Positions 1 through 7,547 of a stretch of DNA of 50,297 nucleotides are shown piece by piece. Position 1 is the stretch's first letter. The number at the start of each line of letters is the position of its first letter. Under the pieces are notes generated by a model. It saw nothing but the letters and a program-made list of their open reading frames with translations, was not told the DNA's origin and made no database searches. The translations under genes were made by a program, and so were the position numbers. The DNA comes from a virus, in the IMG/VR virus record IMGVR_UViG_3300040806_002587, positions 1 through 50,297 of that record. The stretch is one strand, 5' to 3'.

Positions 1-326
1 GCAGAAATTGCAACAAAATATGTCGGTGCAATATCTCCAATTAATCCTGATGCTTCATCTAATCCTAACCATGATGTTATAGCAATACCTACTGGGTACA
101 ATAACATTCCAAACAATGCAAACCAAGTCATTTTACGCATTGCATCTCGTTGAGCATCTTGATCTTCAAGGCGCTTGCGTTTAAATTCCAAATCCATACT
201 CAGCTCTTCTGCCGAGATATGACCGTCATTATTTGTGTCGAGTGCAGCTGCTGCTTCAGCATCAACTGTTATTTCTTTCTTTGCCATAGTTTTCATCTCC
301 ACTCCAAAGGCGTTGACATAAGCCAT
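1..326 (-). CDS. EF-hand membrane protein, partial (runs off left edge)
   Basis: Visible are 108 codons of a minus-strand protein whose C-terminus lies outside the window. The ATG at 326-324 is chosen because AGGAG (plus 334-338) sits 7 nt upstream; in-frame ATGs at 296 and 287 are weaker alternatives. Residues 30-41 form a textbook EF-hand loop with D30, N32, D34, G35, I37 and E41, followed by a charged helix and a hydrophobic segment at about 67-88, with a second apolar stretch starting near 95. A calcium-binding cytoplasmic head on a membrane anchor is the reading. A holin or lysis-related role is possible from the late promoter, but nothing in the visible part proves it. Confidence 0.75.
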   Translation of the reverse strand, partial: MAYVNAFGVEMKTMAKKEITVDAEAAAALDTNNDGHISAEELSMDLEFKRKRLEDQDAQRDAMRKMTWFALFGMLLYPVGIAITSWLGLDEASGLIGDIAPTYFVAIS

Positions 327-377
327 ATAATAGCTCCTGTGAAAAAATCAGTAACATAGCAAATAACTCACTGAGAA

Positions 378-389
378 TATTTATAAATA
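378..389. promoter_or_regulatory. Palindromic T4-type late promoter box, divergent
   Basis: TATTTATAAATA is a perfect 12-bp palindrome containing the T4-like late consensus TATAAATA on the plus strand (382-389) and on the minus strand (385-378). It lies between divergent genes: the minus gene starts at 326 and the plus gene at 427, so both leaders are short. In T4-like phages TATAAATA is the -10 element read by the gp55-type late sigma factor. One symmetric box could serve both directions, with transcription starting about 6 nt beyond each end. Confidence 0.75.
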
Positions 390-426
390 AAACTAATAAG
401 ATTGCTAATAGTCAAAGGAGATGAAG

Positions 427-606
427 ATGGCGATTCAAGTAGCAGGCACCGAAGTAATTGATAATGCGTTACAGTTAAAAAACGTGGCAAGCACAGATAC
501 AACAACTGATACCGCGATTAATAACTCAATTAAAAACCAAGCAAATGTTCTAACAGTTTATAATGCAGCAGGCACAATTATTGCTGCGTATTATTGCGCC
601 TTATAA
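427..606 (+). CDS. Small fibre-associated protein, copy 1 (59 aa)
   Basis: The start is the ATG at 427 (MAIQVAG...), because AAAGGAG ends at 420 with 6 nt spacing; the ATG at 421 touches the ribosome site. The N-terminus pattern 'VAGTEVIDNALQLKNVAS' and the C-terminal 'YYCAL' match the layout of the 70-aa protein at 1636-1848, which has 'VGNSIVIDDTRHLENIAD' and 'FYCGSDD'. Each copy sits directly before a larger fibre-like gene. It is the first gene behind the late promoter, so a virion component or fibre accessory is likely. Function is unknown. Confidence 0.75.
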   Translation: MAIQVAGTEVIDNALQLKNVASTDTTTDTAINNSIKNQANVLTVYNAAGTIIAAYYCAL

Positions 607-618
607 AAGGACAATAAA

Positions 619-1614
619 ATGACAGCAAGGTTACCATTATATTGGGATGAAGCAAATTCCAATACTGCAGTGACAAGACTTACTGAAATGTCAAGTACAG
701 ATCTGCAAGCCATATTTCAAAATGCAGCACACCTATTAGCAAACGATGAAGTAGTTACAGTTTCTCGTGTTGCAAGTGGTGGTAATATGGGTAGTATGGT
801 TGATACTCGTAGGACAGCTGGTGCGGCAACAGAAAACGGTCCTTCTACTGTTGCTAACTATGCATCTGAGGCAGCCACACCTGATACAGGTAGTGAAGAA
901 GTTACCTATACTACATTACAAGTTGATTATACTTTAGCAGCAGCACCTACGTATACTGATGAAAACCTTGCGTTTCCTGTATATGCAGTTGGGACAGGAT
1001 CACTCGGAATTAGAGCAATGACCAAAGCTGATTTTAGAGATACGTTTATTATTCCTACAATTGATGCACTTGTTTCTTCAGGTGAAACCGCGGACCAAGG
1101 TGGTACATATTTTATTGCGTCAACAAATAGTGTTACAGGTGCAACACTCCAAAATGCCAACCCCGTGTTTATTGATAGGCGTGCTGATTCTGCAGTTTAT
1201 ACGTCAGGTGGTATTCCTGAGGTTGAAGATCAGCCAATCATTGTTAATCAGTATTACTTACATAAAGTTAATACATCGGCGGTAGCATATGAACCACCTT
1301 TCTATATTGACACAAATGGAGATATTAGACAATATACTGTTGCGGCATTTGATGCTTTAATTCTCGGTGAGTTAAAACACATTGCGTCTGATTCTACAGG
1401 AAATGAAATTCAATATAGCCTTACAAGTAGTTCAAGTCCTCTTACACTCAAAGGTACATTGATGAATGACACGGTTCTTGACGGAACATCAGCAGCAGGT
1501 TATACAACAAGACAAGTTGGAACAACAGGTAATGACTTATATCGTACTCAAGAATTCCCGGTTGGTTCACCGACAAATCTAGTTTCATATGGTCTTCGTA
1601 TTAGAAAAGCATAA
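619..1614 (+). CDS. Fibre-like virion structural protein, copy 1 (331 aa)
   Basis: The protein is rich in Thr, Ser, Ala and Gly with few charged or aromatic runs, as in phage fibre and appendage proteins. It is a paralog of the gene at 1848-2891: both carry a central DFRDT motif followed by '[IY]xPTI', a late 'YRTQEFP' motif, and a C-terminal '[LY]RI[RV]K' ending. The start has AAAGGAC upstream and lies 12 nt after the small partner gene. Late-promoter control and the neighbouring modification enzymes support a surface role, possibly receptor binding. No named fibre family is recognised with certainty. Confidence 0.75.
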   Translation: MTARLPLYWDEANSNTAVTRLTEMSSTDLQAIFQNAAHLLANDEVVTVSRVASGGNMGSMVDTRRTAGAATENGPSTVANYASEAATPDTGSEEVTYTTLQVDYTLAAAPTYTDENLAFPVYAVGTGSLGIRAMTKADFRDTFIIPTIDALVSSGETADQGGTYFIASTNSVTGATLQNANPVFIDRRADSAVYTSGGIPEVEDQPIIVNQYYLHKVNTSAVAYEPPFYIDTNGDIRQYTVAAFDALILGELKHIASDSTGNEIQYSLTSSSSPLTLKGTLMNDTVLDGTSAAGYTTRQVGTTGNDLYRTQEFPVGSPTNLVSYGLRIRKA

Positions 1615-1617
1615 ATA
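1610..1617 (+). promoter_or_regulatory. Possible late promoter CATAAATA
   Basis: The box has one mismatch to TATAAATA and overlaps the stop of the upstream fibre-like gene. An AGGAGG ribosome site lies about 8 nt further on and the next start is at 1636. The NATAAATA form is tolerated in marine T4-like late promoters. It might be chance in AT-rich DNA, but its place before the second copy of the duplicated gene pair fits. Confidence 0.35.
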
Positions 1618-1635
1618 AATTCATAGGAGGCAAGG

Positions 1636-1848
1636 ATGCCATTAAAAGTAGGAAACAGCATAGTTATTGATGATACTCGGCATTTAGAAAACATTGCCGA
1701 TATTGACGCAGGAACGTCTGCCGTCATTAACCAAAAAATTACAACCGCGACAATTAACTCTGGTGTTGTTGACAAGGATCACAAGTTTGAAGTTAAAGCT
1801 TCAGACGGTACCGTTCTTAAAACATTTTACTGTGGAAGTGATGATTAA
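1636..1848 (+). CDS. Small fibre-associated protein, copy 2 (70 aa)
   Basis: A strong AGGAGG lies upstream of the ATG at 1636. The protein begins 'MPLKVGNSIVIDDTRHLENI', an N-terminal pattern I associate with marine myovirus fibre and appendage proteins, and ends 'FYCGSDD'. It is a diverged paralog of the 59-aa protein at 427-606. Its stop overlaps the start of the next gene (TAATG), implying translational coupling with the fibre-like protein. A trimer-forming or attachment module encoded separately is one possibility; no function is shown. Confidence 0.75.
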   Translation: MPLKVGNSIVIDDTRHLENIADIDAGTSAVINQKITTATINSGVVDKDHKFEVKASDGTVLKTFYCGSDD

Positions 1849-2891
1849 TGACCGCACGCACAGCAGCCTATGTTTCAGTTGACACTGACGGTGTGTTATC
1901 GTTTCGAGAATCACCATCCCTAGAACAATCGTTTTGGCGACGTGAAGCAGCACGGCAATATGCACTAAACCCCGCAGTTGAGTTATATGTATTAAACCCG
2001 TTTACACAGTTTGCTAATGATCCTGATATTATTGGTACTATTACGGATACACGTTATAAAGCAGGCGAGGATACCACCGATATAACAAATTTTGACACTC
2101 CTGCGGAAACACCTGACATTGAATTAGTTACAACATCTTGGCGTGGTATTAAACAAAGATTTAATTCTATAACTGAGCCAACATATCCAATATCAGAAGA
2201 AACACACCGATATCCGTTATATGTTGATAGTGATGCTAATTTGCGTTCTATGTCTCGTGAGGATTTCCGTGACACATACATTTATCCTACGATTAACGAA
2301 ATGGCATTCCAAGCTGTTGGCGATAATCAGCAAGGCACATATAAAATTGGTACAGGTGCTGAATCTGGTTTTACTCAAGTAGGAACACGTTCAGTTTTCC
2401 AAGATTCAAAATATGATATAGAGGGCGGTTATGATGTCACACCTGGAGATCAGATTGGCGAAATTGGTTATCCCCGTGACATTTATTTTATTGTAAACAC
2501 TTATTATCTATACATAAAGAATGCCGTTAGCGAAATTAATGTCTCGAGTGATGGGACAGAATCTGGTGTAAAAATTCCATGTTACGCCGCCGCCGATGGA
2601 TCAGTGCAAACATATACGTTGGAAGAATTCCAAGATATGCTTTCATATGAAATCAACCTTGTTGCTCGTACTGTTGATGGTTATAAGATCACATATGAAA
2701 TCACTGACTCGACATATACAGGTGATGGGCTGCAACGTGGTACGGGTATGGCGGATACATATCTATCAGGTGAATCAGATGACGGTTACCAAACAAGATT
2801 TGTCAATACCGATGATTATCGTACTCAAGAATTTCCAAACGGTGTAACACAAACAAGAGAAACATATTATTTAAGAATTGTAAAATCATAA
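1848..2891 (+). CDS. Fibre-like virion structural protein, copy 2 (347 aa)
   Basis: It starts in a TAATG overlap with the small partner, with GGAAGTG as a plausible ribosome site. The protein shares with copy 1 the central 'EDFRDTYIYPTINE' region, a 'YYLY' segment, the 'YRTQEFPNG' motif and the C-terminal 'YYLRIVKS'. The N-terminal third is more charged than copy 1 and largely unrelated to it, so the two may have the same fold with different surfaces. The tandem small-plus-large arrangement points to duplication and divergence of a receptor-interacting appendage. Confidence 0.75.
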   Translation: MTARTAAYVSVDTDGVLSFRESPSLEQSFWRREAARQYALNPAVELYVLNPFTQFANDPDIIGTITDTRYKAGEDTTDITNFDTPAETPDIELVTTSWRGIKQRFNSITEPTYPISEETHRYPLYVDSDANLRSMSREDFRDTYIYPTINEMAFQAVGDNQQGTYKIGTGAESGFTQVGTRSVFQDSKYDIEGGYDVTPGDQIGEIGYPRDIYFIVNTYYLYIKNAVSEINVSSDGTESGVKIPCYAAADGSVQTYTLEEFQDMLSYEINLVARTVDGYKITYEITDSTYTGDGLQRGTGMADTYLSGESDDGYQTRFVNTDDYRTQEFPNGVTQTRETYYLRIVKS

Positions 2892-2906
2892 GAAAGTGAA
2901 TATATT

Positions 2907-3416
2907 ATGGCAGTATTTAGCAAACGCATAGTTACAGCGTATTATATCAGTAACAACTACGATACTATTTTTGTCAAATGGCTTGACGATGATGGCAAAG
3001 AGCACGTATTCCACCTTCCCGCAGATGATACCGATAATCCTGATTATATTGATCTGGTTGAAGAAGGATGGACAAAAGATAGACTCCTCGATTCAACTGC
3101 AGAATATAAACAGAGAACAAGTAGAGAATTTGCAACATTTGTTAATGCCCAGGCAAAGCATTTAATTATTAGTCAAAGTATGAAGGCTGAGAAAAAACTC
3201 AAAACAATGGGTCTTGATAAGTATGAAGCTATTATGGATAACAATACAAATAAAGAAGAAATATTTAAAGTTAAATTATGGGCGTTGGAATTGCCTTTTA
3301 TTAAAGACAGTGATACAAAATTAAAACGAGATATTCGTAAAAGTAAAACAATTTTGAGCACGTTAGGTATAATCCAACAAGCTATTGATGAGGGTGATGA
3401 AGATGTCAGTGTTTAG
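2907..3416 (+). CDS. Conserved phage protein, paralog A (169 aa)
   Basis: This soluble, charged protein has an N-terminal beta-rich part (VTAYYISNNYDTIFVKW...) and a helical C-terminal part. It is clearly related to the next gene: both contain 'LIEEGW' or 'LVEEGW', '[AT]E[FY]K', 'SREF' and 'DNNTNKE', followed by 'FK[VL]KLW[AS]LE'. It lies in the late operon after the fibre-like genes and overlaps its paralog by 14 nt. I do not recognise a named family. A fibre assembly or chaperone role would fit its position, but that is inference only. Confidence 0.7.
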   Translation: MAVFSKRIVTAYYISNNYDTIFVKWLDDDGKEHVFHLPADDTDNPDYIDLVEEGWTKDRLLDSTAEYKQRTSREFATFVNAQAKHLIISQSMKAEKKLKTMGLDKYEAIMDNNTNKEEIFKVKLWALELPFIKDSDTKLKRDIRKSKTILSTLGIIQQAIDEGDEDVSV

Positions 3417-3993
3417 TGGTAAGGTAATTGAAGCACATTATATAGATGAAAGTTATAATACAATTGAGATTATATTCCAGGATGGCGACACTAAAGTTGC
3501 TCACGTTATTGAAAACAATCCCGATAGCGCAGATTATAAAGCATTGATTGAAGAAGGATGGGATGAAGAATCAATTCTTGATGACACGGCAGAATTTAAA
3601 CGCCGTTATTCTCGTGAGTTCAATACACGTGTTAATATGAGGGCAAGGGAGATCCTTGGTATTGAAGAACTTGAAAAAGAAAAGGCACGTATACTTAAAG
3701 ATCTACATACAAAACGTGTGGACCTTGAGAAAAAACGTGTGGACATTGAGAAAACAAAAGATGACTTGACAACGTTGGATCAAGCATTTAAAATGAAAAC
3801 GAATAAGTTTGATAATGTTGCGTTTGAATATATCCTTGATAACAATACTAATAAAGAAGCAGTATTTAAACTTAAACTGTGGTCATTAGAACAAGATATA
3901 ATTAGAAAGGCACCAAAAGAAATCAAATCTAAAATCCGACGCTCAAATAAAATTACTGAGGTAATCTCTATTATCAACACAGTATTGGATTAA
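3403..3993 (+). CDS. Conserved phage protein, paralog B with coiled-coil insert (196 aa)
   Basis: The ATG at 3403 (MSVFSGKVIEAHY) is chosen by alignment with the N-terminus of paralog A and a GAGGG about 9 nt upstream; the in-frame ATGs at 3388 and 3397 lack support. The protein matches paralog A at both ends but carries an extra Lys/Glu-rich segment of roughly 40 residues in the middle, including near-repeats of 'KKRVD' and 'TKRVD' that should form a coiled coil. This suggests a longer, possibly trimeric version of the same protein. No function is known. Confidence 0.7.
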   Translation: MSVFSGKVIEAHYIDESYNTIEIIFQDGDTKVAHVIENNPDSADYKALIEEGWDEESILDDTAEFKRRYSREFNTRVNMRAREILGIEELEKEKARILKDLHTKRVDLEKKRVDIEKTKDDLTTLDQAFKMKTNKFDNVAFEYILDNNTNKEAVFKLKLWSLEQDIIRKAPKEIKSKIRRSNKITEVISIINTVLD

Positions 3994-3998
3994 TTATT

Positions 3999-5210
3999 AT
4001 GAAATGTATGGTACCTGAAACTGGATTGACAATCAATCCTATTGGAGAAATTGTCTTATGCTGTGCCGGTGATAACACTGCGGTATCACATATTAAAGAT
4101 GTTCCTGATTTAACTGAGTTCTTTAACGGTGATATATACAATCAAATCCGCGCAGATTTTAAAGAAAAGAAATTCCCGCCTCAATGTGATGTCTGTTGGA
4201 GGCATTGGGATGCAGGACGCATTGCTAGGTTTGATACTTACAACCGTTTTAAATTTCCAACATATGAAGAAGACGTTGCCGCTGAGGTAACACCAATAAG
4301 GTTTCTTGAGCTTACAACAAGTAATATCTGTAACCAAATGTGCGTAACCTGTTCAGGTAAGTATTCGTCAAAGTGGGCACCATATGAAAAAATGGCGGTG
4401 GAGTCTGGTTTAGATTGGCGAAACCAAAATCATAAATTCCACACTGATATGTATAAGATGACTGACGCCGATGTTGATAAGGTACTTGATCTTGTTCCAC
4501 ATTTACAGCACCTAACCATTAAAGGTGGTGAACCATTTGCTGACCCAAACAATATAAAAATATTGAAAAAGGTTGCGGAAACAAATCCTAAATGCCGTGT
4601 TGAGATTTGTACTAACTTTCAATTGGTTACTAATACTGTTATTGATATTTTACATCAGATTGAAGAAGTACACATTCAAGCAAGTATTGATGGAGTACAC
4701 GAAACATATGATTGGATCCGTGGCGGTAACTTTGAACGCACAATAAATAATATCAATCGGTACCACGCTGTCGAAGGACGCATCGTAATAGTTGTTGCAA
4801 CGGTCTCAATTTATAATTGGATGCACTTACCAGAATTGATTGATTACTTTATTGATGTACCTGGTGTGCCTCGTGTAAGTATGGCAAACCTTGTTACATT
4901 TCCAAAATATTGTTCACCTGTTTGGTTAGAGGATCATCACCAAAAAGAAGGTATTGATAAACTATTTGAATATCTTAATTCTAAATTTGAACAAGTCGAT
5001 AAATTTTATTGGCGAAACCCAAAACTTGATTTGAGTAATACTAATAACGTATTAAGTGTTGTACCACAAGAAGAAAAATGGAATGGCGAAAAGGCAGAGA
5101 TACAAGAAAGAATGGTTGAATGGATTGACTTTTGCTTAGTGGCACGTGAAAATAATGAAGACATATGGGATTTGGCTCCATATTTGAAGGAATACAAAGA
5201 TAATGAATAA
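3999..5210 (+). CDS. Radical SAM protein with N-terminal Cys-rich (twitch-like) region
   Basis: Cys111, Cys115 and Cys118 form the CxxxCxxC radical SAM cluster site (SNICNQMCVTCSG). A 'GGEPF' motif follows about 60 residues later, as expected for SAM binding. Before the barrel, Cys21, Cys22, Cys63 and Cys66 with 'INPIGEIVLCC' look like an auxiliary cluster domain placed N-terminally, as in phage proteins annotated 'twitch domain radical SAM'. These enzymes modify peptides, proteins or sugars by 5'-deoxyadenosyl chemistry; the substrate here is unknown. It overlaps the second radical SAM gene by 8 nt. A good ribosome site is not visible. Confidence 0.85.
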   Translation: MKCMVPETGLTINPIGEIVLCCAGDNTAVSHIKDVPDLTEFFNGDIYNQIRADFKEKKFPPQCDVCWRHWDAGRIARFDTYNRFKFPTYEEDVAAEVTPIRFLELTTSNICNQMCVTCSGKYSSKWAPYEKMAVESGLDWRNQNHKFHTDMYKMTDADVDKVLDLVPHLQHLTIKGGEPFADPNNIKILKKVAETNPKCRVEICTNFQLVTNTVIDILHQIEEVHIQASIDGVHETYDWIRGGNFERTINNINRYHAVEGRIVIVVATVSIYNWMHLPELIDYFIDVPGVPRVSMANLVTFPKYCSPVWLEDHHQKEGIDKLFEYLNSKFEQVDKFYWRNPKLDLSNTNNVLSVVPQEEKWNGEKAEIQERMVEWIDFCLVARENNEDIWDLAPYLKEYKDNE

Positions 5211-6303
5211 GTGGGATTTATTTCAAAGTAAACGAACTATACCTGAAGAACATAAAATTATCTCATGCTATGCCGCATTTAATCATATGCGAATAAAAAG
5301 AAACGGCGGGATGCATCCTTGCTGCTTTAGCCGTAAAATGAAAATATGGAAAAAAGATCAGTTTGGTTTAAAAGATTATTGGTTTGGTGAATTAAACAAC
5401 ACTTATAAAGATGACTTCCTTGATAATAAATTAAGTGCAGGTTGTCAGGCTGCTTGTCAAAAAAGAATTGATAAAGGTGAAACACCACCTATTATTGAAT
5501 ATGATTATAATGTTGGCAAAGATAGATTAGAACACGCAATGGATGCTAACTCATGGCCTAGAGTTTTTGAATTTGAAATTAGCAATCTGTGTAATATGGC
5601 GTGCCCAATGTGCTCTGGCGAATTATCATCAAAACATATGTTAGGACGTGATAAAGATCTTAAACAATATGATCCAAACGTATTTGATAATGATGAAAAC
5701 CTAGAACAATTGCTTGAACAGTTTGTCGAGTTTATTCCACACCTAAAAGAGATAAGATTTGTTGGCGGAGAACCGTTTTCTCATAAAGCATTATATAAAT
5801 TTTGTGCGTTGATTGCCGACATTAATCCTGAGATGAGAATACAAATCTGTACTAACGGTAGTGTATTTAATAAAAAAGTTTTAAGGATGTGCCAAGAAAA
5901 CAACATTAGTCTTTCAGTTTCATTAGATACTGTTGTTGAATCGGAATATGATATGATTAGAATTGGCGGTAAGTATAATAAAACAATGGATAACATTCAA
6001 AAGTTTAAAGATGTATTAGGTCCTGAAAACATTAAAGTTAATTCAACTCTTATGAAAGTCAATGCCGAAAATATTGATTTGTTTTTTAAATATGCGGAGC
6101 GGAATGGTTTTGGCTCGTTTATAAATGCATATAGTAGAGCAGGACGGCAGCATACTGAAAATTGGAATATTAATTTGTTATCAAAAGATGTATTAGAAGA
6201 TATAATGAATAGACTAAAAATATTAAACCTGTCTAATTATGATAGCAGGAAGGCAGTTACAAAAATTATGAACTTATTGAGGAATGCAATTAATGACCGA
6301 TAA
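5203..6303 (+). CDS. Radical SAM protein 2, N-terminal Cys-rich
   Basis: Cys130, Cys134 and Cys137 give the CxxxCxxC site (SNLCNMACPMCSG), and 'VGGEPF' marks the SAM-binding strand. Cys40, Cys41, Cys81 and Cys85 precede the barrel and may bind a second cluster. It resembles the upstream gene in architecture but is diverged in sequence, so the pair looks like an old duplication with different substrates or a heteromeric pair. The gene is translationally coupled to both neighbours. Its place between fibre-like genes and glycosyltransferases suggests tailoring of a surface protein or a sugar, which is inference. Confidence 0.85.
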   Translation: MNKWDLFQSKRTIPEEHKIISCYAAFNHMRIKRNGGMHPCCFSRKMKIWKKDQFGLKDYWFGELNNTYKDDFLDNKLSAGCQAACQKRIDKGETPPIIEYDYNVGKDRLEHAMDANSWPRVFEFEISNLCNMACPMCSGELSSKHMLGRDKDLKQYDPNVFDNDENLEQLLEQFVEFIPHLKEIRFVGGEPFSHKALYKFCALIADINPEMRIQICTNGSVFNKKVLRMCQENNISLSVSLDTVVESEYDMIRIGGKYNKTMDNIQKFKDVLGPENIKVNSTLMKVNAENIDLFFKYAERNGFGSFINAYSRAGRQHTENWNINLLSKDVLEDIMNRLKILNLSNYDSRKAVTKIMNLLRNAINDR

Positions 6304-6901
6304 TATTATATTTGTGAAACATGGTGACAAGTACAACCCTGAACACGTTAACAGATTGAGAGATCAGCTACGAGAATACTATCCTAATTCTCAATACTTG
6401 TGCTATACTGATAATCCGTTGAATGTTGAGATTGAGTGTATTCCATGTTTCAAAAAACCATCACTTAGATTTTGGTGGAATAAACTTGCAATGTTTAGTA
6501 AAGATTTTCCAGTCAGAGGTAAATGTTTATTCTTTGATTTAGACATGGATATTAAAGCTGATCCGCGCCCATGGTTGAATTGGGATGGGTTAACAATCAT
6601 TAAAGATTATTGGAAAGACGATTTATACATGGCACCCCATGCTTATGATGTTCACATAAATAGTTCAGTAATCACATGGACCGCTGGTGAACAGAATCAT
6701 ATCTGGGATCACTTTATGTCAAATAAAGATTACTTTATGAGAAAGTACGCAGGTATAGATCGTTTTCTTGTCCATGAAGGTATTGAATTTAATACGTTTG
6801 AACACGGATTAGTAAACTCAATTGCCAATCCTTATAATGGCACTGCACCAATTGATATGTATAATGGAATGAAATATGAGTTACCTAGAAACACTTTATA
6901 A
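6293..6901 (+). CDS. Glycosyltransferase-like protein, GT-A type (202 aa)
   Basis: The ATG at 6293 has GAGG 10 nt upstream and overlaps the preceding stop region; the in-frame ATG at 6284 lacks ribosome-site spacing. The sequence shows a 'YCYTDNP'-like strand end ('LCYTDNP'), a 'WWNKLAMF' helix and the acidic 'FFDLDMDI' motif, which gives the DxD metal and nucleotide-sugar site of GT-A enzymes. At 202 residues it is short but long enough for a minimal GT-A fold. The donor and acceptor are unknown. It is grouped with two radical SAM proteins and another glycosyltransferase. Confidence 0.65.
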   Translation: MTDNIIFVKHGDKYNPEHVNRLRDQLREYYPNSQYLCYTDNPLNVEIECIPCFKKPSLRFWWNKLAMFSKDFPVRGKCLFFDLDMDIKADPRPWLNWDGLTIIKDYWKDDLYMAPHAYDVHINSSVITWTAGEQNHIWDHFMSNKDYFMRKYAGIDRFLVHEGIEFNTFEHGLVNSIANPYNGTAPIDMYNGMKYELPRNTL

Positions 6902-7547
6902 AAATGCTCTTAAAATAATTGAAGAAATATATGTTGAGTCAAAGTATAATCCTAATGTAGATTTATACCGTTCACTCGATATTATGACTGCCGTTAATCC
7001 TAGCCAAACAACAAGTAAGCAATGGCTGGTTGAAAACCTCAAAGAATTTGTAAACGATGAAACCTTTCTACGAGACGGGCCGATTGAGCACGTTTTAGTT
7101 ATGGGTGCATGGTATGGTATTGCCGGATTATTAATGAAAGAACATCTCGATAATGATGTTGCGGTATGGAATGTTGATTCAGATTACCAATGCGAAATAT
7201 ACGGTCCTATGCTACACAAAGATATTGAGCATTGCCAAAATATTCATTGGATACATGATGATGCAATAGATTATTTTATTGAACGCACAGAAAATTTTCA
7301 ACTCATTATTAATACAAGTTGTGAGCATATGGAACAGGAGGATATTCAAATGATTATCCAACTTAAGAAACCAAATTGCATTGTATGCTTTCAAAGTAAT
7401 AACTTTCATAATGAAGCTGAGCACATTAATACTCATAACAGTATTGAAGAATTTGAAAAATCATTGGGTTTAACAAGAGTATTTTGGTCAGGATTTACTA
7501 CACCAGAGAATGCTCAATATCAAAGATATATGGTGATTGGTATATGA
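6876..7547 (+). CDS. Class I SAM methyltransferase-like protein (223 aa)
   Basis: A Rossmann-type start 'VLVMGAWYGIAG' provides a glycine-rich motif I, followed by an acidic strand end 'WNVDSD' for the SAM ribose and a 'LIINTSCEHM' strand in the motif IV position. The gene overlaps the upstream gene by 26 nt and the downstream gene by 4 nt (ATGA). The substrate cannot be read from the sequence. Similar proteins are common in marine phage carbohydrate or surface modification islands, so a methylated sugar or peptide is plausible. Confidence 0.55.
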   Translation: MSYLETLYKNALKIIEEIYVESKYNPNVDLYRSLDIMTAVNPSQTTSKQWLVENLKEFVNDETFLRDGPIEHVLVMGAWYGIAGLLMKEHLDNDVAVWNVDSDYQCEIYGPMLHKDIEHCQNIHWIHDDAIDYFIERTENFQLIINTSCEHMEQEDIQMIIQLKKPNCIVCFQSNNFHNEAEHINTHNSIEEFEKSLGLTRVFWSGFTTPENAQYQRYMVIGI

